From NCBI RefSeq assembly GCF_050948215.1, contig NW_027488709.1, positions 434,001-498,000 on the forward strand: a DNA stretch of 64,000 bases. The letters run 5' to 3'. Below the pieces are notes generated by a model. The model worked only from the letters and a program-made list of their open reading frames with translations, had not been told where the DNA came from and did no database searches. The stretch is from Halictus rubicundus (Eukaryota; Arthropoda; Insecta; Hymenoptera; Halictidae). Below, piece by piece: positions 26,101 through 34,627 of the stretch (within the stretch, counting starts at the first letter, position 1; every line of letters begins with the position of its first letter). The position numbers were made by a program, and so were the translations under genes.

Positions 26101-26483
26101 GCCGTGTCCTGCGAGCCGCAGTGGGCGGGTGGGACCTCGCGCTGCCGACCGTGGTCGACCACATGGTCGGCAGCGTGGGGTCGTGGAAGGCGGTGGCCTC
26201 CTTCTGCGAGGATGTTATGAAGCAGAAGGAGGCCGCCGAGCGGGCCCGGGAGCGGGACCCGGGCTCCGCGAGGAGGGTGTGGGCGCGGGGACGACCCCCG
26301 CGCCGACGTGTGCCCCCCCGGAGGGGGGCGGAGAGGGTAGGGAGGGCGCGGGGGTCTCCCCCGCGCCAACGTGTGCCCCCGGTTGTGGGGGGCGGAGTGG
26401 GGCTGGCGCGGGGAGTTTCCCCGCGCCCTGTTATGCCCCCACAACTGGGGGCGGTGAACTCGGGGGCCCGGGGTGTGAGCTGA
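23145..26483 (+). CDS. ORF2, endonuclease and reverse transcriptase (A3)
   Basis: 1112 aa, uninterrupted, ATG at the TAATG overlap. Endonuclease (GDLNARSSTWG, SDHSYVLMDV), RT (APGPDGVPGG, LDISNAFNALPW, YADD at 669-672) and CHHC...H...C finger are all present. It is very close to the ORF2s of A5 and A7 (same MAHIPRWSPLPVLQ start and the one-residue-shorter ATKTEAIWLHSPREW stretch). The basic C-terminal tail matches A0. The protein is intact, but its element lacks a 5' end, so it could act only in trans if expressed. Confidence 0.92.
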   Translation: MAHIPRWSPLPVLQANLNHCRQAQDLMVQCLEEWGVGLAVATEPYRVPDHPHWSGDDDGSVAIWWRRHSATVPPCSVVERGRGMVMVKWGRFLVVGCYSSPSYDSAELGMFLDRLGLMIAPYIAGPVLVLGDLNARSSTWGNPGTNARGGVLEDWAEGMELRLLNRGSVPTCVRWNGWSIVDVSFATAAASRRVSNWRVWSGETLSDHSYVLMDVAVVSDSPLDTPLRRGTPSAPRWALKRLDGDLLRAAIVGSAWPSAREREADEGAAWIRGTLQMICDVAMPRVRAQPPRKSVYWWSGELAELRSSAGRARRQYARARRRHFLGGDAEPRVAELYREYRSAAVALKRAIAAAKAKAWDELLLTLREDPWGRPYKAVLGKLRPWASPVTERLDPELLGRVVDTLFPLSEGGRERAPGPAIEWSDEFRVTEWELYQAVRELRARGKKAPGPDGVPGGIMALAMEVLAPAFRSVMDASLRRGVFPTVWKEACLVLLQKEGKPAESPSAYRPVCLLDEAGKLFERIIAARLVEHLSRGGPDLSDSQYGFRRGRSTIDALERLRLLRERAVARGRVLIAVSLDISNAFNALPWSEIMGALDYFQVPPYLREVVGDYLRDREVVFTGRYGTVHSRETHRGVPQGSVLGPLLWNLAYDAVLRVVLPPDTGVICYADDTLVYAEGEDWRRTRHLGEAALDCVIGRIRRMGLTVAATKTEAIWLHSPREWRLPRGQDLRIRVAETSVAIGPRMRYLGLIIDGRWRFDGHFELLAPRLERTAAALARLLPNVGGPDVKVRRLYVEVVRSIALYGAPVWHRSLEASTPSRKLLERVRRRLALRVIRGYRTISTEAAGLLAVIPPFTVVAAERAKLYHIARSFRRPPGVELTREEEEELEGQNRQARTESLSEWRALLTPSTRPIVRALLPIFHIWCGRRGRLTFRLTQVLSGHGCFGEYLHRMGREPTTQCHHCGEDVDTARHTLEECPAWAGPRRVLRAAVGGWDLALPTVVDHMVGSVGSWKAVASFCEDVMKQKEAAERARERDPGSARRVWARGRPPRRRVPPRRGAERVGRARGSPPRQRVPPVVGGGVGLARGVSPRPVMPPQLGAVNSGARGVS

Positions 26484-27079
26484 CCCGGGCCCCCGGGGGG
26501 GAGCATAGCTCCCCCCGTGATAGGCCGACACCCCCCGGGTTAGTTTCCCGGTGTAGGGGGGTGTCGGTCCGTCCCTCCCCGATTGGGGAGGGGGATCCGT
26601 GGGGGGATTGGGGAAAGGAAGGGTCGGGGCGTGCCGGATCACGCCTCCGACGGCCCTTCCTTCCGGTGGCGGCGTCTTCTTGCCCCGGCCGGGGCTGGTT
26701 CCTTCGGGATACCGGCCCCGAGCGGGACACGAAGACTCCGGGAGCTGTGGGTGGACCGAGCTGGGGCTCGGGAAGCCCAATCCGAAGGCTCCAGGGATGG
26801 GGACACCGGGCGGGTCCCTCCGCCCGGGGTCTTATAGCGTAGGCAGTGGGGGAGGCTAACCCCCTCCCCCGGGGTGGCATGTATTAGCTGGGAGGTGTCC
26901 TGTTGAGTACTCGCGTGATCCAGGCACCTCCCATGTAGCTTAGGTGGGCGTGAGGTTTTAGTGGGTAGTCTCCGGGGGCTCCACCCCCCGGAGAGAATCC
27001 CACATAACCCCGGCTTCCCCCAGGGAGCCGGGGTATGTATAAAACATTTCCTCACGATAAAAAAAAAAAAAAAAAAAAA
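26484..27079 (+). other. 3' UTR and poly(A) tail of A3
   Basis: No gene. Standard family A hairpin row and terminal hairpin. The GGGGGAGGCTAACCCCCTCCCC version of one stem (around 26848-26870) shows compensating changes relative to A0. Confidence 0.85.
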
Positions 27080-27827
27080 GGGTTAGGGTTAGGGTTAGGG
27101 TTAGGGTTAGGGTTAGGGTTAGGGTTAGGGTTAGGGTTAGGGTTAGGGTTAGGGTTAGGGTTAGGGTTAGGGTTAGGGTTAGGGTTAGGGTTAGGGTTAG
27201 GGTTAGGGTTAGGGTTAGGGTTAGGGTTAGGGTTAGGGTTAGGGTTAGGGTTAGGGTTAGGGTTAGGGTTAGGGTTAGGGTTAGGGTTAGGGTTAGGGTT
27301 AGGGTTAGGGTTAGGGTTAGGGTTAGGGTTAGGGTTAGGGTTAGGGTTAGGGTTAGGGTTAGGGTTAGGGTTAGGGTTAGGGTTAGGGTTAGGGTTAGGG
27401 TTAGGGTTAGGGTTAGGGTTAGGGTTAGGGTTAGGGTTAGGGTTAGGGTTAGGGTTAGGGTTAGGGTTAGGGTTAGGGTTAGGGTTAGGGTTAGGGTTAG
27501 GGTTAGGGTTAGGGTTAGGGTTAGGGTTAGGGTTAGGGTTAGGGTTAGGGTTAGGGTTAGGGTTAGGGTTAGGGTTAGGGTTAGGGTTAGGGTTAGGGTT
27601 AGGGTTAGGGTTAGGGTTAGGGTTAGGGTTAGGGTTAGGGTTAGGGTTAGGGTTAGGGTTAGGGTTAGGGTTAGGGTTAGGGTTAGGGTTAGGGTTAGGG
27701 TTAGGGTTAGGGTTAGGGTTAGGGTTAGGGTTAGGGTTAGGGTTAGGGTTAGGGTTAGGGTTAGGGTTAGGGTTAGGGTTAGGGTTAGGGTTAGGGTTAG
27801 GGTTAGGGTTAGGGTTAGGGTTAGGGT
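27080..27827 (+). repeat. TTAGGG telomeric array (about 125 units)
   Basis: Pure TTAGGG following the A3 tail, ending in GGGT at A4. Confidence 0.97.
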
Positions 27828-27828
27828 C

Positions 27829-30291
27829 TGGTGGTCGGGGGAGCTGGCCGAACTTCGCAGTTCGGCCGGCCGAGCCCGCCGCCAGTACACCCGCGCCCGT
27901 CGCCGCCATTTCCTGGGCGGCGACGCGGAGCCGAGGGTCGCCGAGCTGTACAGGGAGTACAGATCGGCGGCCGTGGCCCTCAAGCGTGCGATTGCCGCTG
28001 CTAAGGCCAAGGCCTGGGATGAGCTCCTGCTCACCCTCCGTGACGATCCGTGGGGGCGGCCGTATAAGGCGGTGCTTGGGAAGCTCCGCCCCTGGGCGTC
28101 CCCGGTCACGGAGAGGCTAGACCCGGAATTTCTGGGGCGCGTCGTTGACACCCTCTTCCCCGCTGATGAAGGGAACGAGGGGAGGAGGGAACGCGCCCCG
28201 GATCCGACCATTGAGTGGTCGGACGAATTCCGGGTCACCGAGTGGGAGCTGTACCGGGCCGTCCGGGAACTCCGGGCCGGGGGCAAGAAGGCCCCTGGCC
28301 CCGATGGGGTTCCCGGTGGTATAATGGCCTTAGCTATGGAGGTCCTCGCCCCGGCGTTCAGGAGCGTCATGGACGCGAGCCTGCGCCGGGGAGTCTTCCC
28401 CAAGGAGTGGAAAAGAGCGTGCCTGGTTCTCCTCCAAAAGGAGGGGAAACCCGCAGAGTCTCCCTCTGCATACCGGCCGGTTTGTTTACTCGACGAGGCG
28501 GGCAAGATATTCGAAAGGATAATTGCCGCCCGCCTCGTCGAGCACCTGTCGCGGGGTGGTCCCGACCTGAGCGACAGCCAGTATGGATTCCGGAGGGGGC
28601 GCTCCACAATTGACGCCCTGGAGCGTCTGCGCCTCCTCCGTGAACGGGCTGTCGCTCGGGGCGGGGCGTTGTTGGCGGTGTCGTTAGACATATCTAACGC
28701 CTTCAACGCCCTGCCCTGGAAGGAGATAGTGGGGGCGATGGAGTATTTCCAGGTGCCCCCCTATCTCCGGAAGGTGGTCGGTGACTACCTCCGCGGCAGG
28801 AAAGTGATGTTTACCGGCCGGTATAGCATCGTGAACACGAGGGAGACGCACCGCGGCGTTCCACAGGGGTCGGTCCTCGGACCGCTCCTGTGGAACTTGG
28901 CTTACGACGCGGTGCTGCGGGTTGTCCTCCCCCCGGATACGGGTGTCATCTGCTACGCAGATGACACCCTGGTATATGCCATGGGGGGGGACTGGGGGAG
29001 AACCAGGCACCTGTGTGAGGCCGCCCTGGACCGCGTGGTCGGGCGAATCCGGAGGATGGGGTTGACCGTGGCCGCCGCAAAGACCGAGGCGATCTGGATG
29101 TACGGATCGCCTCGGCCGCGGCGGCTACCCCATGGTCAGAACCTCCGGATTCGCGTCGCTGAAACCTACGTCGAGATCGGGCCCAGGATGAGGTACCTGG
29201 GCCTGGTCATAGACGGCCGCTGGCGATTCGAAGAACACTTCGAGCTCCTCGCCCCCCGACTAGAGAAGACGGCAGCCGCATTGGCGCGGCTGCTGCCGAA
29301 TGTCGGGGGGCCGGATTTGAAAGTGCGCCGCCTCTACACGGAGGTGGTGCGGTCTATAGCCCTGTATGGGGCCCCCGTATGGCACCGCTCGCTCGAGGCC
29401 AGCACGCCCAGCCGCAAACTTTTAGAAAGAGTGCGGCGGCGGCTGGCCTTGCGGGTCATACGGGGGTACCGCACCATCTCCACCGAGGCGGCGGGACTCC
29501 TCGCCGTGATTCCACCCTTCACTGTGGTGGCGGCGGAGCGGGCGAAGTTATACCAGATCGCCCGCTCCTTCCGCCGCCCGCCGGGGGTGGAACTCACGCG
29601 CGAGGAGGAGGAGGAGCTCGAGGGCCAGAATCGCCAGGCCCGGACGGAAAGTTTATCGGAGTGGAGGGCGATGCTAACGCCCTCCACACGTCCGATTGTC
29701 CGGGCCCTCCTGCCCATATTTCATATATGGTGCAGGAGGCGGGGAAGGTTGACCTTCCGCCTCACGCAGGTGCTCTCCGGCCACGGTTGCTTCGGAGAGT
29801 ACCTGCACAGAATGGGGCGGGAGCCGACTGCGCAGTGCCACCACTGCGGCGAAGATGTGGACACGGCGCGGCACACTCTGGAGGAGTGCCCAGCTTGGGC
29901 CGAGCCGCGCCGTGTCCTTAGAGCCGCGGTGGAAGGGTGGGACCTCTCGCTGTCGACCGTGGTCGACCACATGGTCGACAGCGTGGGGTCGTGGAATGCG
30001 GTGGCCTCCTTCTGCGAGGACGTTATCAAGCAGAAGGAGGCCGCCGAGCGGGCCCGGGAACGGGACCCGGGCTCCGCGAGGAGGGTGTGGGCGCGGGGAC
30101 GACCCCCGCGCCGGCGTGTGCCCCCCACGAGGGGGGCGGTGAGGGATGGGAGGGCGCGGGGGTCTCCCCCGCGTCAACCATTGCCCCCGGGAGTGGGGGG
30201 CGGAGGGGGTTTGGCGCGGGGAGTATCCCCGCGCCCTGTTTCGCCCCCACCTGTGGGGGCGCTGAATTTGGGGGCCCGGGGTGCGAGCTGA
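27829..30291 (+). pseudogene. ORF2 C-terminal two-thirds (A4), truncated by insertion
   Basis: 820 codons in frame from the junction to the stop, with no native start and no endonuclease domain. The RT is complete: APGPDGVPGG, LDISNAFNALPW, GVPQGSVLGPLLWNLAYD, and YADD at 28954-28965. The C-terminal CCHC finger is present. Just after YADD it has VYAMGGDWGRT where other copies have VYAEGEDWRRT. Open but probably not expressed. Confidence 0.88.
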
Positions 30292-30890
30292 CCCGGGCCC
30301 CCGGGGGGGAGCGTAGCTCCCCCCGTGATTGGCCGACACCCCCCGGGATAGTTTCCCGGTTGGTGGGGGGTGTCGGTCCCCCCTCCCCCCGATAGGGGAG
30401 GGGGACCGTGGGGGGTTTTTGGGTGAGGAAGGGTCGGGGCGTGCCGGATCGCGCCTCCGACGGCCCTTCCTTCCGGTGGCGGCGTCCTCTTGCTCTGGCC
30501 GGGGCTGGTTCCTTCGGGACACCGGCCCCGAGCGGGGCACGAGGACTCCGGGAGCTGTGGGTGGACCGAGCTGGGGCTCGGGAAGCCCAATCCGAAGGCT
30601 CCAGGGATGGGGACACCGGGCGGGTCCCTCCGCCCGGGGTCTTATAGCGTAGGCAGTGGGGGAGGTTAACCCCTCCCCCGGGGTATGATGATAGCTGGGA
30701 GGTGTCCTGTTGAGTACTCGCGTGATCCAGGCACCTCCCGTGTAGCTTAGGTGGGCGTGAGGTTTTAGTGGGTAGTCTCCGGGGGCTCCGCCCCCCGGAG
30801 AGAATCCCACATAACCCCGGCTTCCCCCAGGGAGTCGGGGTATGTATAAAACATTTCCTCACGAAAAAAAAAAAAAAAAAAAAAAAAAAA
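30292..30890 (+). other. 3' UTR and poly(A) tail of A4
   Basis: No gene. Family A hairpin row of the A1 type (GATTGGCCGACACCCCCC form) and terminal hairpin. The T before the tail is lost (ACGA then A run). Confidence 0.84.
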
Positions 30891-31429
30891 GGGTTAGGGT
30901 TAGGGTTAGGGTTAGGGTTAGGGTTAGGGTTAGGGTTAGGGTTAGGGTTAGGGTTAGGGTTAGGGTTAGGGTTAGGGTTAGGGTTAGGGTTAGGGTTAGG
31001 GTTAGGGTTAGGGTTAGGGTTAGGGTTAGGGTTAGGGTTAGGGTTAGGGTTAGGGTTAGGGTTAGGGTTAGGGTTAGGGTTAGGGTTAGGGTTAGGGTTA
31101 GGGTTAGGGTTAGGGTTAGGGTTAGGGTTAGGGTTAGGGTTAGGGTTAGGGTTAGGGTTAGGGTTAGGGTTAGGGTTAGGGTTAGGGTTAGGGTTAGGGT
31201 TAGGGTTAGGGTTAGGGTTAGGGTTAGGGTTAGGGTTAGGGTTAGGGTTAGGGTTAGGGTTAGGGTTAGGGTTAGGGTTAGGGTTAGGGTTAGGGTTAGG
31301 GTTAGGGTTAGGGTTAGGGTTAGGGTTAGGGTTAGGGTTAGGGTTAGGGTTAGGGTTAGGGTTAGGGTTAGGGTTAGGGTTAGGGTTAGGGTTAGGGTTA
31401 GGGTTAGGGTTAGGGTTAGGGTTAGGGTT
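30891..31429 (+). repeat. TTAGGG telomeric array (about 90 units)
   Basis: Pure TTAGGG, ending in GGGTT at the truncated family B copy B2. Confidence 0.97.
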
Positions 31430-31431
31430 CG

Positions 31432-33486
31432 TGGGCCCCCCCACTGACGGAATCGATGGACCCTCCCTTACTCGAGGAGGTGGTGACGTCTCTCTTCCCG
31501 CGTGAGGGGGGACAGCGACACCGCCTCCATCCGGGCCAGGAGCCTCTCTCCTGGTCCGCGGAGTGGGAGGTGTCAGCCGGCGAGCTCGGGGAGGCGGTGA
31601 CCAGGGCCCGTCGGGTGGGCCGCAAGGCCCCGGGTCCTGACGGGGTGTCGGGCCGCGCGTTGGTCTTGGCATTGGAGGGGGGGCTCGCTCCCGAACTCAG
31701 GCGGCTGTTCAACAGTTGTCTGAGGGAGGGAGTGTTCCCCCCACTATGGAAGTCGGGCAGGCTGGTCCTCCTTCCAAAGGCGGGCAAGTCCCGGGACTCG
31801 CCCTCCGGGTACCGGCCGATTTGCTTGCTGGACGAGGCGGGGAAGTTGTTCGAGCGCGTTCTCGTTGGACGCCTCGTCCGGCACCTGTCGGGGGGAGGAG
31901 TCCCCGATCTGAGCGAGGCGCAGTTCGGCTTCCGGGGGGGTCTCTCCACCGTCGACGCAATTCGGCGGGTGAGGGCTCTCTCGGGGGCCTGTACGGAGGG
32001 GGGCGGTGTTGCGTTGGCGATCTCCTTGGATATCGCCAACGCGTTCAACACCGTCCCCTGGGATAGAATTTCGGAGGCCCTGGTCTTCCACCAGGTGCCT
32101 CCGTACCTTAGGAGGGTGATCGGGGACTATCTCTCCGACAGGAGCATAGAATATCCTGGCCGGTACGGGATGATTCGCAGGAGCGTCGTGCGGGGGGTTC
32201 CACAGGGCTCGGTGTTGGGCCCGTTGCTGTGGAACCTCGCGTACGACAGCGTCCTGCGGGAGGGGATGCCTCCCGGTGTCAGCCTAACGTGTTACGCCGA
32301 CGACACGTTGGTGCTTGCCACCGGGAGGTATACGAAGGAGGCCGTCTGCCTGGCGGAGCGCGGCGCGTGGCGCGCGGTACGCGCGATCCGGTCTCTGGGC
32401 CTAGAGGTGTCCGTCGCTAAGACCAGGGCCATGTGGTTTTACCACCGGGCCCGGCTGGCGGCGCCTCCCCAGTGCTGGATCGCCGTGGGGGGGGGAGCGG
32501 TCGAGGTCGGGTTCCAGATGCGGTACCTGGGACTCGAGCTCGACGGCCTGTGGCGTTTCTGCCGCCACATCGAGTCGCTAGTGCCCCGGGCGGAGAGGGC
32601 GACCGCTGCGCTCGGTCGTCTTCTCCCGAATCTCGGGGGACCCTGTGGACGGGTGCGTCGCCTGTTCGCGGTGGTGGTGCGGGTTTTAGTCCTGTACGGA
32701 GCCCCTGTGTGGGCGTACGATGTCTTGGCCGGGGGGCGTAGCGGTGTGCGAGCACTGCTGCGCCGAATCGAGCGCAGGCTGGCCATTGGCATCGTGCGGG
32801 GGTATCGCACCATCTCTTACGCGACGGCGATGGTGATGTCGGGGCTTATCCCCCTCGAGCTGGAGGCCCGCGTGTTGTCGGACGTACACGGGTACGCCAG
32901 GGACCTCCAGCGGAGGGGGATGGCTCCGGATCAGGTGGCGCTCGATGTGGCGGAGTACAGGGGCCGCGCTCGGCGGGCCGCCGCCCGGGAATGGCGCGAA
33001 AGCCTTCACGGGACGGAGGAAGGAGGGGGGCGGGCCGTTCGGGCCATCCTCCCCGTGTTCGACCGGTGGAACAGGGGATGGATGGGGCATAGGGTCTCCT
33101 ACCGAGTGACGCAGGTGATGACCGGGCACGGTTGCTTCGGTGTGTACCTGTGTCGCATCGGGCGGGAGGCCGAGGAGGCGTGTCACCACTGCGGCGAGTC
33201 GCGGGACACGGCGCAGCACACTCTGGAGGAGTGTCCAGCGTGGGCGGGTGAGCGCCGTGCTCTGCGGCGCGCAGTGGGCCATGACCTCTCGCTTCCGGCT
33301 GTCGTCTCGGCGGCAGCGGGCAGCGGGGGGGCGTGGAGAGGGTTCGCCTCCTTCTGTGAGCAGGTAATGCTGCAGAAGGAGGCTGCGGAACGGGGTCGTG
33401 AGCGAAATCACGATCCCGGCCGAAGGGGTGGGAGAAGGAGACGCAGGGCACGCCCCGGGGGCGTGCCTCCGTTGCGGCGTCCTTAA
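31432..33486 (+). pseudogene. ORF2 C-terminal part (B2), truncated by insertion
   Basis: 684 codons in frame from the junction, with no start and no endonuclease. RT motifs APGPDGVSG, LDIANAFNTVPW and GVPQGSVLGP are present, with YADD at 32292-32303, and the CHHCGESRDTAQH finger follows. Of the three family B copies this is the only one whose C-terminus is undamaged. It ends RRRRRARPGGVPPLRRP before TAA 33484-33486, giving the reference for the 3' end of the gene. Confidence 0.88.
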
Positions 33487-33923
33487 CGCGGGCGGGGGCG
33501 CCCTTGGTGATCTCGAGGCGGGGGACCGACGGTCTCCTTATACTCGGTTGCCAATGGCGTCCCCGGAGGCCGTCGGACGTCTTGGGCGGGGGCCCGGACG
33601 TCCATCGGGCGGCCTAAATGGGGGGGAAGGCTTCACGTCGTCCGTTGCGTGGCGCCTTCGGATAGAGTAGGATAGGGTGGAGGCCGCGTCCCCCACCCAG
33701 GGAGGAATGCTAAGGCGGGGGCACACCGGATAGACATGCGCGCGCGGACCACGGGTGCCCCCAGGAGCCTAGGGACGGACGGGGAGGAGTTAGTGGGTAT
33801 ACTCGGCATTGCACCCACCAGCCGAGGAGTCCCACATAACCCGGCCCACTCCCCCCCGGGAGGGGTCGGGTATCCGTAATAGTGATTACCTCCTCGGAAA
33901 AAAAAAAAAAAAAAAAAAAAAAA
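33487..33923 (+). other. 3' UTR and poly(A) tail of B2
   Basis: No gene. TCCCACATAACCC at 33830-33842 leads into the terminal hairpin ACCCGGCC (33839-33846)/GGTCGGGT (33864-33871), then ATCCGTAATAGTGATTACC, TCCTCGG and 26 A. The position and flanking motif match the family A terminal hairpin although the stem bases differ. Confidence 0.84.
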
Positions 33924-34031
33924 TAGGGTTAGGGTTAGGGTTAGGGTTAGGGTTAGGGTTAGGGTTAGGGTTAGGGTTAGGGTTAGGGTTAGGGTTAGGG
34001 TTAGGGTTAGGGTTAGGGTTAGGGTTAGGGT
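33924..34031 (+). repeat. TTAGGG telomeric array (about 18 units)
   Basis: The shortest complete array in the window, ending in GGGT. Confidence 0.97.
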
Positions 34032-34184
34032 GGGGACCAAGGGGATATGGGCTTAGTAGTGGTGATTCGGATCCACTGCTAGGTATACCACAGTGGTGGT
34101 GGTCATATCCCTAAAATCCTCTACGCTCCACCTCCTCGTGGTGGTCCCTGGGAACACACATAGTTGTGTGTTGCTAACGGAGCG
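34032..34184 (+). ncRNA. HDV-like ribozyme at the 5' end of A5
   Basis: The core is identical in pairing to A1: P1 from G34032, L3 TCCTCGT, P4 AACACAC/GTGTGTT, J4/2 GCTAAC, P2 CGCTCC/GGAGCG. Confidence 0.84.
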
Positions 34185-34627
34185 AGGGGTATTCCGCGGG
34201 AAGTAGTCCTAATGATGTGTGAGGCGATGCCGGCGGGATCTTCGGATCCTGGCAGGGCCTCCCTTGCCGGTAAGGCTCACACGGAGGGATGAAAAACCGC
34301 GGAATGGGTCCTGCGATAACGACCGGGGAGGTCGCCGCAGGGCCCTTGCCGTAAACCGGTGGTCATGTTTTACCGGAACGGTGGTCTTGCCTTAACCGGC
34401 CGGGCCGCGAGGATGATAACCTCTATAAAAAATCCCCAACCCTAAGCTTCGGTGCGCGGCGAGAGGGTACGCCCTGGCAACAGGGCGTGGCTGGTGGGGT
34501 ACACCAGTCGCGAGCGCACCATCCACCACTGGATACCTGGCGCCTCCAGTGTGTATTTAGCCTTACCCGGGTAGTGGGGGCTCTGCCCGGGTGGACCTTA
34601 TTTCCCGCCATTCTCGTGGGACTAATT
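34185..34627 (+). other. 5' UTR of A5 downstream of the ribozyme
   Basis: No gene. It has the GCAA-tetraloop hairpin, CTGGTG/CACCAG, CACTGGA/TCCAGTG and ACCCGGG/CCCGGGT stems as in A2, then the conserved bases before ATG 34628. Confidence 0.75.

Larger units (their letters stand above)
22235..27079 (+). mobile_element. Family A element copy A3, 5'-truncated
   Basis: It begins inside ORF1 (equivalent to A2 about 10719), lacking the 5' UTR and most of ORF1. ORF2 is intact. The tail is 21 A (27059-27079). Confidence 0.94.
27828..30890 (+). mobile_element. Family A element copy A4, strongly 5'-truncated
   Basis: It starts within ORF2 at the codons for WWSGELAEL, so ORF1 and most of the endonuclease are missing. 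It ends in ACGA plus a 27-A tail (30864-30890). The ORF2 body resembles A2, but the last ~60 residues and 3' UTR resemble A1, so the copy is a mosaic. Confidence 0.93.
31430..33923 (+). mobile_element. Family B element copy B2, strongly 5'-truncated
   Basis: It begins at the base equivalent to 18904 of B1, inside ORF2 upstream of the RT. It ends in a 26-A tail (33898-33923) followed by TAGGG. It differs from B1 and B3 at only a handful of bases. Confidence 0.94.
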
